From Kocuria sp. (lineage in GTDB: Bacteria > Actinomycetota > Actinomycetes > Actinomycetales > Micrococcaceae), in NCBI RefSeq assembly GCF_030530945.1, contig NZ_JAUMTZ010000001.1:144546-208545 (forward strand): a DNA stretch of 64,000 nt, read 5' to 3'. Below are positions 24,172 through 33,293 of this stretch, one piece after another; the stretch's first letter is position 1; every line of letters starts with the position of its first letter. The notes under the pieces were generated by a model. It had not been told where the DNA came from and did no database searches. It was given only the letters and a program-made list of their open reading frames with translations. The position numbers were made by a program, and so were the translations under genes.

Positions 24172-25101
24172 TCAGTCCACCGTGACCACGATCTTCCCCA
24201 CGGTGTGGCCCTCCTGGCTGGCCGCGAACGCCTCCGGGAGCTGCTCGAGCGGGAAGGTGCGGTCCACGCGGACGGTGAGCTCGCCGGCGTCGGCGAGGCG
24301 GGCGAGCTCGGTGAGCTGCCCGGAGTCCGGGGTGACCCACATGTAGTGGCCGCCGTGCTCTTCCACCGAGGGGTCCGCGATGGAGCCGTGCCGGCCGCCC
24401 TCGGCGAGCACGGCCAGGGTGTCCTCCAGGACGCCGCCCACGAAGTCCGCCACGATGTCCACGCCGTTCGGGGCGAGCTCCCGCACGCGCTCCGCGAGGC
24501 CGTCACCGTACTCCACGGGCTCTGCGCCGAGCCCGCGCACGTAGTCGTGGTTCCGGGCGGACGCGGTGCCGATCACGCGGGCGCCGAAGGCCTTGGCGAT
24601 CTGCGCACCCATGCTGCCCACGCCGCCGGAGGCCGCGTGGATGAGCACGGTCTTGCCCTCCGCGAGGCCCAGCCGGGTGAGCACCTGGTACGCGGTGAGC
24701 CCCGCCAGCGGCAGGCCCCCGGCCTGCTCCCAGGACATGCTCTCCGGCTTGGGAGCGAGCGCCCGCACGGGTACCGAGACGTACTGTGCGAACGTGCCGC
24801 CGTGGACCCAGTCCTTGCGGGCGTAGGCGATCACCTCGTCCCCCTCGGAGACGCCGGGGGTGTCGAAGCCCTTCTGCACCACCACACCGGCCACGTCCCA
24901 GCCCGGGACCACCGGGAACTGCGCGTTCATCACGGGGTCCAGCCCGCCGGACATCACCTTCCAGTCCACCGGGTTGATCCCCGCCGCCCTGACCCGCACC
25001 AGGACCTCGCCGGGCCCCACCTTGGGCAGGGGCTGCTCGGAGAGCTCCAGGACGGACGGGTCGCCGTACTGCTGATAGGTCTGCGCCTTCATCGTGGTCA
25101 T
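24172..25101 (-). CDS. Zinc-independent NADP-dependent oxidoreductase (quinone oxidoreductase family)
   Basis: 309 aa MDR/QOR-type enzyme. It has the GroES-like N-terminal half (GEVLVRVRAAGINPVDWKVMSGG, PVVPGWDVAGVV, GDEVIAYAR) and the Rossmann half with LIHAASGGVGSMGAQIAKAFGARVIGTAS. The catalytic zinc ligands of alcohol dehydrogenases are absent, so it probably reduces quinones or enones with NADPH. Start at ATG 25101; a second ATG three codons later is equally possible because neither has a strong Shine-Dalgarno. Confidence 0.87.
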   Translation of the reverse strand: MTTMKAQTYQQYGDPSVLELSEQPLPKVGPGEVLVRVRAAGINPVDWKVMSGGLDPVMNAQFPVVPGWDVAGVVVQKGFDTPGVSEGDEVIAYARKDWVHGGTFAQYVSVPVRALAPKPESMSWEQAGGLPLAGLTAYQVLTRLGLAEGKTVLIHAASGGVGSMGAQIAKAFGARVIGTASARNHDYVRGLGAEPVEYGDGLAERVRELAPNGVDIVADFVGGVLEDTLAVLAEGGRHGSIADPSVEEHGGHYMWVTPDSGQLTELARLADAGELTVRVDRTFPLEQLPEAFAASQEGHTVGKIVVTVD

Positions 25102-25271
25102 GCCACGCGCAACGGCCCGCTCCCGGGGCCTTATTCCATGCCGTGGCAAGTTTCTTCTGGGCCCAGCCGGGCGACGATGCCCGGTCGCCGCGGTCCCGCA
25201 CCGCCCCCTGGCTCGGGTCACCCCGCCCAGGCCCGCTCGGGTGGGGCCTGTGCGGGCCGAGCGGGTCCCGG

Positions 25272-26201
25272 TCAGACGGAGATCAGTGCGATGCCCGCCA
25301 GCACCGCCGCGCAGCCGATGAGCCGTGGCACCAGACGGTTCTCCTTGTAGATCCACCACGCGAGCAGCGAGCCCACCACGATGCTCGACTCCCGCAGCGG
25401 CGCCACCAGGGCCACCGGGGTGGACTGCATGGCGAAGAGCACCAGGATGTATGCGAGCGGGGAGAGCAGACCCACGGTCACGATCTTCACGCGGTCCAGC
25501 CGCCAGGACTCCACCATCCGGGTGCGCTGCCGCCACGCCCGGGGGGTCAGGGTCAGCACGAGCACCACGGAGGTCAGCGCGAAGTACAGCACGGGCGGGA
25601 GGTCCAGCGTGGCCATCGAGTGGTCGTCCCACAGTGTGTACCCCGCGATGCACGCACCCACCACGGCACCCCAGAGCACGCCGGTCAGGGACGCGCCATG
25701 CTTCGGGGCGGGGGCGGCGTCGTGCCCCGTGGAGGGGCGGTCGGCGGGCGCGGCGGCGTCGTCCTCGGCGGAGGTGGTGGGGGTGCCGAACGTGGCCACC
25801 ACGGCCACGCCCACCAGCACCGCGACGGCCCCGGCGGCGGCGGTGGGGGACAGCGCCTCGCCCAGGAGCAGCACCGCGACGAGCATGGTGATCATGGGCC
25901 CGGTGCCGCGTGCCACGGCGTAGACCACGCCCAGGGGAGCGCGCTCGTACCCGGTCTGCAGGGCGATTCCGTACACGGTGTGCAGCAGCCCGGAGACCAC
26001 CGCGGCGCCCACGAGCGGCCAGCCCCAGGCCTGCCACGCCCCGGGCTCCAAAAGGCTTGCGGGAACCAGCACCACGGCGGAGACGAGCCCGTACCACCAG
26101 ACGAACAGCGTCCCGTCCCCGCGGATCCCCTTGGCGAGGATGTTCCAGGCCGCGTGGGCCACGGCGGCCAGGAGGATCAGGGAGACGCTGAGAGTGGACA
26201 T
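25272..26201 (-). CDS. EamA/DMT-superfamily transporter
   Basis: 309 aa with ten predicted membrane spans in two EamA repeats. Visible pieces are ILLAAVAHAAWNILAKGIRG at the start, YAVARGTGPMITMLVAVLLLGE, then APLRESSIVVGSLLAWWIYKENRLVPRLIG near the end. Members export amino acids, nucleosides or other metabolites; the substrate here is unknown. The central cytoplasmic loop (TSAEDDAAAPADRPSTGHDAAPAPKHG) is unusually long and hydrophilic and is encoded by two direct GGCGGCGTCGT motifs at 25703 and 25749. Start at MSTLSVS, where the first span begins. Confidence 0.83.
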   Translation of the reverse strand: MSTLSVSLILLAAVAHAAWNILAKGIRGDGTLFVWWYGLVSAVVLVPASLLEPGAWQAWGWPLVGAAVVSGLLHTVYGIALQTGYERAPLGVVYAVARGTGPMITMLVAVLLLGEALSPTAAAGAVAVLVGVAVVATFGTPTTSAEDDAAAPADRPSTGHDAAPAPKHGASLTGVLWGAVVGACIAGYTLWDDHSMATLDLPPVLYFALTSVVLVLTLTPRAWRQRTRMVESWRLDRVKIVTVGLLSPLAYILVLFAMQSTPVALVAPLRESSIVVGSLLAWWIYKENRLVPRLIGCAAVLAGIALISV

Positions 26202-26534
26202 ATCCGTCCATTGGAGCGCACGGGGGAGGCTCGGGGCCAACTGGGTGGCGAAGTGTGTCGTCCCAGAATGACCGTGACCTGGCTCTGGTATGAACGGTTC
26301 GTGAACTCCGGCGCCCGGTGGTCCGCCCGGTGCGTCACCGGCTCAGCCGCGGCCTTCACCGTCTGGTGGGCGGCGACAGCCAGCCAGCACAGAGCTCCCC
26401 GCAGGTCCTCGTCCCCGGGGGCGCTGCCGCGGCGCCCCCGTCCGCCGCGGTCACGGATGCGGTGATCCGCGGCGGGCCACGTACCGTGGGGAGCACGCTC
26501 GGCCCTTCCCCCGTTCATCCCCTCAGGAGCAGCC
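26202..26534. other. 333-base divergent intergenic region
   Basis: Separates the EamA transporter (minus) and the CPBP protease (plus) and must hold both promoters. A short possible reading frame from 26268 (MTVTWLWYERFV) runs through part of it but lacks a Shine-Dalgarno and shows no convincing codon pattern. No repeat of either dispersed family was seen. Confidence 0.4.
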
Positions 26535-27455
26535 ATGGACGCACCAGCCCAGAGAACCCCGGACCGGGTGCTTCCCCCGCGCCCGTCCCGCTCCGCCCTG
26601 GAGGGCATGTCCGAGGCGCGGCGCCCCACCGGCCCCGTCCTGGCCATCGTGGTGGCGGTGCTGATCCCGCTGCTCGGCCAGCTCCCGGCGCTGCCGCTGG
26701 TGTCCCTCTTCCCGGATGACTCCTTCGGGGGTCAGCTGATTCTCACCGCCTCGTTCGTGCTGCCCATGCTGCTGTTCTTCGCCTGGGTGCGCTTCAAGGA
26801 GAAGCGGCCCGTGGCATCCCTGGGCTTCCGGGGTCCCGCCGGGCGCAGCATCGCGCTGGGTGCGCTGCTCGCGGTGGCACTGACCACCGTCACGGTCCTG
26901 CTCAACGTCCTCCTGGGCACGGCGAGTCTCGCGGCGCCCACGTGGGCGGCCCTGCCGCTCGCCCTCGTGCTGCTGCTCGGCTTCGCCATCCAGTCCTCCA
27001 CGGAGGAGATCACGGACCGGGGCTACCTCATGCAGGCCGTGGCACCCCGCTGGGGCCTCGTGCTCGCCGTCGTCGTCCAGACCGTCGCCTTCGCCGCCCT
27101 GCACGGCGCGAACGGCGGTCTCACCTGGGTCGCGTGGGGCAACCTCTGCATGGTCGCGGTGTTCCTGGCCCTGTGGGTCTGGGTCACCGGCAGCCTGTGG
27201 GGCGCGTGCGCGTTCCACACGTTCTGGAACTGGAGCCAGGGCAACCTGTGGGGCGCGCCGGTCTCCCACATGAGGATGAGCACGTCCGTGGGCCACTACA
27301 CGCCCGGTGAGCACAGCCCCACCCTGCTCACCGGCGGGGCGTTCGGCCTGGAGGGCTCCGTGATCCCGCTCGTCGTCTTCATCGTCCTCTCCGCACTCCT
27401 CGTGGTGGTGGGCCGACGCCGCCGCGCAGCCGCCGGCCGCGTCCGCAGCCGCTGA
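26535..27455 (+). CDS. CPBP-family intramembrane metalloprotease
   Basis: 306 aa, about eight membrane spans. The ABI/CPBP motifs are intact: SSTEEITDRGYL (the EExxxR motif), FAALHGAN (FxxxH) and FHTFWNWSQG (third histidine region). Eukaryotic Rce1 relatives cleave prenylated proteins; bacterial ones are linked to bacteriocin self-immunity or membrane-protein processing. A ~35-residue cytoplasmic tail precedes the first span, and the protein ends in a basic tail (RRRRAAAGRVRSR). GGAG lies 8 bases before the ATG. The agmatine deiminase-like gene follows 28 bases later. Confidence 0.88.
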   Translation: MDAPAQRTPDRVLPPRPSRSALEGMSEARRPTGPVLAIVVAVLIPLLGQLPALPLVSLFPDDSFGGQLILTASFVLPMLLFFAWVRFKEKRPVASLGFRGPAGRSIALGALLAVALTTVTVLLNVLLGTASLAAPTWAALPLALVLLLGFAIQSSTEEITDRGYLMQAVAPRWGLVLAVVVQTVAFAALHGANGGLTWVAWGNLCMVAVFLALWVWVTGSLWGACAFHTFWNWSQGNLWGAPVSHMRMSTSVGHYTPGEHSPTLLTGGAFGLEGSVIPLVVFIVLSALLVVVGRRRRAAAGRVRSR

Positions 27456-27483
27456 TCCCCGCGCCGACCCGAAGAAGGACACC

Positions 27484-28851
27484 GTGAAGAAACGACTCGT
27501 TGCCGAGTGGGAGCCCGCTCTGGGCGCCTTCGTGACCTGGCCCGCGGCGCTGCCCGCCGCGCTGCTGCGGGACCTCGCGCTGGACGAGCACCTGTGGGTG
27601 CTCGTGACGGATGCCGCCTCCGAGGGCGACGCCGCCGCATGGTTCGCCTCGCAGGGGGTCGCCCCGGACCGGGTCACGTTCGTCCGCGCCCCCCAGGGCG
27701 ACGACGCCGTGTGGGTCCGCGACTGGGGCCCCCACCCGGTGGTGGACGAGACCGGGCAGCTGTGGTGCGTGGGCGCGCGCTACGTGTACGCCACACCGTT
27801 CAGCGGCCCCGAGCCCGGTGACCCGCTGCTCACCGTGGACGGCGAGCCCCTGGCCCAGCTGGCCTACGAGCCCGTGGACCAGCGCGCCCAGCCGGTGCTC
27901 GCGCGTGCCCTGGGCCGCCCGTTCGCCCGGCTGCCCCACGCGTTCACGGGCGGCAACGTGCTCTCGGACGGCCACGACCTGCTGATCAGCACCGAGATCC
28001 TCGTGGCGGAGAACGAGTTCGCCGGGGCCACGCGCACGGAGGTGCTGGAGGACGTCACGGCGGTCACGGGCATGTCCCAGCAGGTGGTGCTGCCGAACTA
28101 CGAGGACCACGGCATCCAGCACGCGGACTGCTTCCTGAAGGTGCTGGACGAGGAACGGCTGCTGGTGCTGCGTCCACCGTCCGGGCACCCCCTGCGGGAG
28201 CGCTACGACGGCATCGTGCGGGAGCACCTGGAACCGCTGCTCACCCGCTACGGGCGCCCCTTCGAGATCCTGCGCCTGGACACCGGGGTCAGCCCCCACG
28301 GCGGGCTGGCGCCCTACGTGAACTCGGTGATCCTCAACGAGACGGTCTACGTGCCCCAGTACGGCATCCCGGAGGACACCACCGCGCTGGAGCAGTGGCG
28401 CCTGGCCATGCCCGGGTACACGGTGCGCGGCTACACGTTCGAGTTCGCGGACGAACCCCACGCCGTGCACAACCCCCGCAACACCGGCCCCACGGGCTGG
28501 CGGGACGGGGACGTGCTGCACTGCCGGGTGCGCGGGGTGTTCGACCCGCGGATGGTGCAGCTCTCGGTGCGTCGGCCCGGACCCGAGAACTCGGCACTGG
28601 TGCGCGTGCACGCGGCGGGCGCCGGGGGCACCCGTGTGGTCTCCGTGACCCTGCTCTCCCGCACCTCTCAGGGCGCGGCGGTCACCCGCACGAGCATGCC
28701 CGCCACGGCCCTCGCGGGGGAGCACGCGGCGGAGCTGCCGCCCTCCGCGGGCGCGGTGGAGTACGCCGTGGAGGTCACCACCGAGGACGGCCGCGTGCAG
28801 CGCTGGCCCCGCCCGGCGGACGCGTGGCTGCGGGCGACGCCGCGTGCGTGA
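27484..28851 (+). CDS. Agmatine deiminase / peptidylarginine deiminase family protein
   Basis: 455 aa member of the guanidino-group modifying superfamily, which removes ammonia from agmatine or arginine side chains. The motifs are in order: WVRDWGPHPVVDE, FTGGNVLSDGHDLLIST, the catalytic His-Asp in GIQHADCFLKVLDEERLLV, and the C-terminal catalytic Cys in GDVLHCRVRGV (about residue 345). Beyond that Cys there are about 100 extra residues of beta-rich sequence, longer than a typical 340-370 aa agmatine deiminase. GAAGGA precedes the GTG start. No polyamine genes are nearby, so the substrate is open. Confidence 0.82.
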   Translation: MKKRLVAEWEPALGAFVTWPAALPAALLRDLALDEHLWVLVTDAASEGDAAAWFASQGVAPDRVTFVRAPQGDDAVWVRDWGPHPVVDETGQLWCVGARYVYATPFSGPEPGDPLLTVDGEPLAQLAYEPVDQRAQPVLARALGRPFARLPHAFTGGNVLSDGHDLLISTEILVAENEFAGATRTEVLEDVTAVTGMSQQVVLPNYEDHGIQHADCFLKVLDEERLLVLRPPSGHPLRERYDGIVREHLEPLLTRYGRPFEILRLDTGVSPHGGLAPYVNSVILNETVYVPQYGIPEDTTALEQWRLAMPGYTVRGYTFEFADEPHAVHNPRNTGPTGWRDGDVLHCRVRGVFDPRMVQLSVRRPGPENSALVRVHAAGAGGTRVVSVTLLSRTSQGAAVTRTSMPATALAGEHAAELPPSAGAVEYAVEVTTEDGRVQRWPRPADAWLRATPRA

Positions 28852-28984
28852 GGCGCTGCCCGCCGGGGCCCCCGCGCGTGGTCGCCCTCGGTGCGGGGCG
28901 CGCGGAACCCGGCGCGGCGGCGTCGTCCGCCCGGGGCGCGTGCCCGGGCAGGTGGCGAGCGCGGCGCCGATAGACTGACCGACC

Positions 28985-29608
28985 GTGGCCAAGCTCTACT
29001 TCCGCTACGGCGCGATGAACTCCGGGAAATCCACGGCGCTGCTGCAGGCCGCCTACAACTACGAGGAGCGCGGGCAGCGCGTGCTGCTGGCCAAGCCCCA
29101 GGTGGACACCAGGGGCGAGGACCAGATCCTGTCCCGGCTGGGTGTCACCCGCACCGTGGACTTCCTGATCCCGCCCGGCGAGAGCGCCATGGGCCTGTTC
29201 AAGCGCCACGCACTGGGGGACGACCCGGACGCCCTGCTCGAGCACGTGGCGGCGCAGCCCGTGGCGTGCCTGCTGGTGGACGAGGCGCAGTTCCTGGAGA
29301 CCGGGCAGGTGGACGACCTCCTGCGCATCGCCGTGCTCCTGGAGGTTCCCGTGATGGCCTACGGCATCCGCACGGACTTCCGCACCCGCTCCTTCCCGGG
29401 CTCCGAGCGGCTCATGGAGCTCGCCCACACGCTGGAGGAGCTCAAGACCATCTGCCGCTGCGGCCGCAAGGCGCTGTTCAACACCCGCAGGGTGGGGGAG
29501 GACTTCGTGTTCGAGGGGGACCAGGTGGCCATCGACGGCGTGGCCGTGACCTACGAGTCCCTGTGCGCGGCGTGCTACCTGCGCGAGTCCGGTGGCCGAC
29601 TGGGCTGA
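28985..29608 (+). CDS. tdk: Thymidine kinase (type II)
   Basis: 207 aa. Phosphorylates thymidine to dTMP in nucleotide salvage. The P-loop is GAMNSGKSTALLQAA, the DEAQFL motif carries the catalytic Glu region, GIRTDFR follows, and a zinc ribbon is formed by CRCG and CAAC with the lasso loop between. TAGACT at 28971-28976 is eight bases from the GTG start, so the transcript is nearly or fully leaderless. A GCGGCGTCGTC motif about 28917 lies in the upstream gap. Confidence 0.94.
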   Translation: MAKLYFRYGAMNSGKSTALLQAAYNYEERGQRVLLAKPQVDTRGEDQILSRLGVTRTVDFLIPPGESAMGLFKRHALGDDPDALLEHVAAQPVACLLVDEAQFLETGQVDDLLRIAVLLEVPVMAYGIRTDFRTRSFPGSERLMELAHTLEELKTICRCGRKALFNTRRVGEDFVFEGDQVAIDGVAVTYESLCAACYLRESGGRLG

Positions 29609-29675
29609 GGGCGCCGGCGGAGGGCGCCGCGGCGTCGTCCCCGCCGGCCCCGGCCCCGCCACGTAAGCTGGGGCC

Positions 29676-30257
29676 ATGAGCACCGACTTCTCTCCCGTGG
29701 ACCTGGACACCGCCCGCGAGCGCCTGCGCGACCTCATCAAGGACCTCGCCGTGGTGCGGGGCAGGGTCACCCTGGCCAGCGGCATCGAGGCGGACTACTA
29801 CGTGGACCTGCGGCGGGTGACCCTGCACCACGAGGCGTCCCGGTACGTGGGCCAGGTGATGCTGGGCCTGCTGGACCAGGCGGGCATCGAGTTCGACGCC
29901 GCCGGCGGCCTCACCATGGGCGCGGATCCGGTGGGCAACGCGATCATGCGCACCGCCGGGGACCAGAGCCGTGCAATCGACACGTTCGTGGTGCGCAAGG
30001 CCCAGAAGTCCTACGGCATGGGCCGCCAGGTGGAGGGCCCCAGCGTGGTGGGGCGCAACGTGGTGGTCGTGGAGGACACCTCCACCACGGGTGGCTCCGC
30101 CCTCACCGCGGTGGAGGCCCTGCAGAAGGCGGGCGCGAACGTGGTGGCCGTGGCGGTGATCGTGGACCGCCGCACCGGCGCCAAGGAGCGCATCGAGGAG
30201 ACCGCGGGCGTCCCGTGCCTGTACGCCTACTCCAAGGACGAGCTGGGGCTTGACTGA
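29676..30257 (+). CDS. pyrE: Orotate phosphoribosyltransferase
   Basis: 193 aa. Joins orotate to PRPP in de novo pyrimidine synthesis. Hallmarks: LASGIEADYYVDLRRVTL, MGADPVGNAI, RKAQKSYGMGRQVEG (active-site loop) and the PRPP-binding NVVVVEDTSTTGGSALTAVEAL. TAAGCT at 29664-29669 is exactly six bases before the ATG, indicating leaderless expression. The downstream methyltransferase starts within the last codons, so they are coupled. Confidence 0.95.
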   Translation: MSTDFSPVDLDTARERLRDLIKDLAVVRGRVTLASGIEADYYVDLRRVTLHHEASRYVGQVMLGLLDQAGIEFDAAGGLTMGADPVGNAIMRTAGDQSRAIDTFVVRKAQKSYGMGRQVEGPSVVGRNVVVVEDTSTTGGSALTAVEALQKAGANVVAVAVIVDRRTGAKERIEETAGVPCLYAYSKDELGLD

Positions 30258-31023
30258 GCCGGGTCTCCCTGAGCCCGACGACGCCGCCCGCGCGCGGCAC
30301 CGGCCCGACCGCACCGTGACGGCCGCGGCGTCGGCGACACCGTCCGCGGGTGACGGCAGGGCCGCGCAGGACTCCGGTGAGGATGTCTTGCCCGCCGCGC
30401 AGGCCCGTGAGGTCGGCGTGGGGCCGTGGCAGGGCGAGTGGCCCACCGGGGACCACTGGGACCCGGAGCTGCTGCGCGAGGGGGACCGCCGCAACGTGGC
30501 GGACCCCTACCGCTACTGGCGCATGGACGCGATCGTCGCGGACCTGGACTCCCGGCGGCACGCGTTCCACGTGGCGGTGGAGAACTGGGAGCACGACTTC
30601 AACATCGGCTCCGTGGTGCGCACCGCGAACGCGTTCCTGGCGCGCGAGGTGCACATCATCGGGCGCCGCCGCTGGAACCGCCGCGGGGCCATGGTCACGG
30701 ACCGCTACCAGCACGTGAGGCACCACGCGAGCGTGGCCGAGTTCCTGGACTGGGCGCGCGCCGAGGGCCTGGCGGTGCTCGCGGTGGACAACGTTCCCGG
30801 CTCGCAGCTGATCGAGACGTTCGACCTCCCCGAGCACTGCGTGCTGGTGTTCGGCCAGGAGGGCCCGGGGGTCTCGGCGGAGCTGGTCGCTCAGGCGGAT
30901 GCCGTCCTGGCGATCGAACAGTTCGGTTCCACCCGCTCCATCAACGCGGGAGCCGCCGCCGCGGTGACCATGCACGCCTGGATCCGGCGGCACGTCTTCG
31001 GTCAGCGGGTCACGGCCGACTGA
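30250..31023 (+). CDS. SPOUT (TrmH/SpoU) RNA 2'-O-methyltransferase
   Basis: 257 aa. The SAM-binding knot motifs are present: NIGSVVRTANAFLA, LVFGQEGPGVSAELV and GSTRSINAGAAAAVTMHAW. It probably methylates a tRNA or rRNA ribose. It begins at a TTG overlapping the pyrE stop by eight bases. The first ~70 residues are low complexity (EPDDAARARHRPD, ATPSAGDGRAAQDSGED), encoded partly by GACGACGCCGCCCG at 30274, before the domain starts near FHVAVENWEHDFN. Its 3' end overlaps the convergent LysR gene by 22 bases. Confidence 0.88.
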   Translation: MTEPGLPEPDDAARARHRPDRTVTAAASATPSAGDGRAAQDSGEDVLPAAQAREVGVGPWQGEWPTGDHWDPELLREGDRRNVADPYRYWRMDAIVADLDSRRHAFHVAVENWEHDFNIGSVVRTANAFLAREVHIIGRRRWNRRGAMVTDRYQHVRHHASVAEFLDWARAEGLAVLAVDNVPGSQLIETFDLPEHCVLVFGQEGPGVSAELVAQADAVLAIEQFGSTRSINAGAAAAVTMHAWIRRHVFGQRVTAD

Positions 31024-31925
31024 ACCTCTTGCGCGGCCCGCCGCAGCGCCTCCAGCACCGCCTGGGCCGCGCGGTGGTTCCGGGCACTCTCCCGCCACGC
31101 CGCCGTGACGGTCCGGCACGGCGGGGGGTCGCCCAGGGGCAGGGTCACGATCCCCTCGGGCGCGGATCCCAGCGCCAGCTCCGGCAGCACGGCCACCGCG
31201 TGGCCGCCCGCCACGAACGCCGCCTGCACCGCGAGGTCCTCGGAGACGCACGTGACGCGCGGTTCGAAGCCGCGGCGTCGGCACTGCTCCGCCAGCCACG
31301 CGCGCGGCGGGGTGTGCTCCGGCTCGCCCGCCCACGCGGCGTCGGCCAGCTGGGCCAGGACGTCCCGGCCCGGGTCCAGCGACGCCGCCCGCGCAGCACC
31401 CACGGCCAGTCGCAGCGGGTCCTGGAGCAGCGGCACCAGCACCACACCGGGTGCGGGCGGGGTGACCGCCCCCGGGTAGCTCTCCGCGAGCACCACGTCC
31501 ACGCCCGCACCGGGCAGCGCGGCGAGCGCCTCGTCCGTCTCCCCGAGCCGGAACAGGACCTCCACCCCGGGGTGCTCCCGCCGCAGCACGGCCAGGGCTG
31601 CGGGCACCAGCGTGGTGGCCGCGGACTGGAACCCGGCCACGGTCACGGTGCCCCGCGGTTCGCTCGTGGCGGCGAGGACGTCGGCCTCCGCGCGCTCCAT
31701 GTCCGCGAGGATCGTGTGGGCGTGCGCGGCGAGGACCGTGCCCTGGTCCGTGAGCACGAGCCGCCGTCCCGCGCGCGCCACGAGTAGGACCCCCACGTCC
31801 CTCTCGAGCTGGTGCAGCTGCTGGGAGACCGCGGACGTGCTGTAGGACAGGGACTCGGCTACCGCGCGCAGCGTGCCGCGGCGGCTGAGCTCGGCCAGGA
31901 CCCTGAGCCGGTCCACGTTGAGCAC
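31002..31925 (-). CDS. LysR-family transcriptional regulator
   Basis: 307 aa. The N-terminal winged helix reads RLRVLAELSRRGTLRAVAESLSYSTSAVSQQLHQLERDVG, followed by the effector-binding fold (GTVTVAGFQSAATTLVPAAL onward). It lies 38 bases downstream of the ammonia-lyase gene on the same strand, so it may be co-transcribed with it and respond to an amino acid. It overlaps the end of the methyltransferase gene tail to tail. No inducer can be inferred. Confidence 0.88.
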   Translation of the reverse strand: MLNVDRLRVLAELSRRGTLRAVAESLSYSTSAVSQQLHQLERDVGVLLVARAGRRLVLTDQGTVLAAHAHTILADMERAEADVLAATSEPRGTVTVAGFQSAATTLVPAALAVLRREHPGVEVLFRLGETDEALAALPGAGVDVVLAESYPGAVTPPAPGVVLVPLLQDPLRLAVGAARAASLDPGRDVLAQLADAAWAGEPEHTPPRAWLAEQCRRRGFEPRVTCVSEDLAVQAAFVAGGHAVAVLPELALGSAPEGIVTLPLGDPPPCRTVTAAWRESARNHRAAQAVLEALRRAAQEVQSAVTR

Positions 31926-31963
31926 GCTGGACCTCCTTGGTGGAAGACGGTCCGGTCAGTGTG

Positions 31964-33100
31964 TCACGCGGTCGGGAGGGGATTGGCGCGCAGGCCCTCG
32001 GTGCTGATGAGCAGCACGGTGGACCCGCCGTCCAGCCCCAGCTCCTCCCGGGCCCCCGGGGCTCCCAGCAGCTCCCGCACCCCCGCCAACGACGCCGCTC
32101 CGCAGGGTCCCGAGTCCTGGCCCAGCTCCTGCAGGTCGGCCACGGCGCGGCGGCACTCGTCCTCGGTCACGGAAACGGCGGCGCTCACCCCGTCCCGGAG
32201 CGCGGGCCACCCGATCCCGGAGGGGGTGCCGCAGTTGAGCCCGGCCATCACGGTGGGGGTGGAGGTGTCCACGGTGACGGGTTCACCGGCCTTCAGGGAC
32301 TGCGCCACGCAGTCCGCGGTGCGGGGTTCCACCGCGAGCAGGACGGCGCTGCTGCGGATGATGCCCCGGTAGTGCTCCACCATGGCGTGCGCGAGGGCAC
32401 CCACGCCCACGGGGCAGGCCACGAGGTCCGGGCCGTGGGCCCCCGCGGCCGCGAGCTGCTCGTCCGCCTCCGCGAACAGGGTGGTGTAGCCCTCCACGAT
32501 CCACCGCGGCACCTCCTCGTAGCCGGGCCAGGAGGTGTCCTGCACCAGCAGCTGGTCGGGGCCGGTGGCCGAGGCGGCGGCGGTGGCCACGGCGTCGTCG
32601 TACGTGGGTCCGCCCGGCAGCACCGGGGCACCCTCTGCCTCGATGGCGGCGACGGCGGCATCCCCCACGCCCCGGGGGATGTAGACGCGCGCCCGCAGCC
32701 CGAGCAGTGCGGCCATGCGCGCCACGGCGCGCCCGTGGTTGCCGTCGGTCGCGGTCACGATGGTCAGTTCCGGGGAGCCGGCGGCGTCCAGCGCGGCGCG
32801 CAGGGACCCCACGGTGAGGCCCTCTGCGGGTGCCTCGATGCGCTGGGCCACCGCTCGGCACACGGCCCAGGAGGCGCCGAGGATCTTGAAGGCCGGCAGC
32901 CCCAGCCGGTCCGACTCGTCCTTGACGAACACGCGGCCCACGCCGAGTTCCCGCGCCAGAGCGGACAGTTCCCGCAGGGCGGTGGGTTCGTATCCGGCCA
33001 TGCTGCGGTGCAGCTCGTGGGCACGCGCCTCCGCGGGAACGGTGCGCCACCGGGCGGCGCGGGCGTTGAGGTACGGGGCGGGGGTCTGGGTGGTGGTCAT
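31964..33100 (-). CDS. Diaminopropionate ammonia-lyase-like PLP enzyme
   Basis: 378 aa fold-type II PLP enzyme. The PLP lysine sits in LPAFKILGASWA. The sequence also has TATDGNHGRAVARMA, the Gly-rich phosphate loop region CPVGVGALAHAMV, and the late motif STEGL. These match diaminopropionate ammonia-lyase (2,3-diaminopropionate to pyruvate and ammonia) better than threonine dehydratase, but specificity is not certain. The ATG is preceded closely by GGAGG. A GACGACGCCGC-type motif at 32087 encodes part of a loop. Followed by a LysR gene in the same direction. Confidence 0.78.
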   Translation of the reverse strand: MTTTQTPAPYLNARAARWRTVPAEARAHELHRSMAGYEPTALRELSALARELGVGRVFVKDESDRLGLPAFKILGASWAVCRAVAQRIEAPAEGLTVGSLRAALDAAGSPELTIVTATDGNHGRAVARMAALLGLRARVYIPRGVGDAAVAAIEAEGAPVLPGGPTYDDAVATAAASATGPDQLLVQDTSWPGYEEVPRWIVEGYTTLFAEADEQLAAAGAHGPDLVACPVGVGALAHAMVEHYRGIIRSSAVLLAVEPRTADCVAQSLKAGEPVTVDTSTPTVMAGLNCGTPSGIGWPALRDGVSAAVSVTEDECRRAVADLQELGQDSGPCGAASLAGVRELLGAPGAREELGLDGGSTVLLISTEGLRANPLPTA

Positions 33101-33256
33101 GCCTCCATGCTTCCGGGACGGGACCCGCAAGAAAAGCGGGATTTTGCGGACCGTACCGTCCGTTTTTGCTTCATGTTTTGGGCGATGGGAGAGACCCTGG
33201 CGGGGCAGAGCCGTCCGAACAGCTCTGGCCGTGAGCTGACATGTGCCGTAGGATTT

Positions 33257-33272
33257 TGTGAGTTGCATCACA
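33257..33272. promoter_or_regulatory. CRP/GlxR-type operator, perfect consensus
   Basis: TGTGA-GTTGCA-TCACA is an exact match to the cAMP-receptor palindrome TGTGA-N6-TCACA. Its centre is 29 bases upstream of the lipase ATG. So close to the start codon, binding would more likely block than activate transcription. Confidence 0.75.
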
Positions 33273-33293
33273 CTACGAGAGGGCCGTCCGACC

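Noticed and set aside
26268..26465. Short open frame starting MTVTWLWYERFV in a divergent intergenic region
   Set aside because: No Shine-Dalgarno or leaderless -10, and composition turns to Arg/Pro-rich shadow-like sequence.
31002..31023. 22-base tail-to-tail overlap of the methylase and LysR genes as an antisense control device
   Set aside because: Short convergent overlaps are common in compact genomes, and nothing else suggests regulation.
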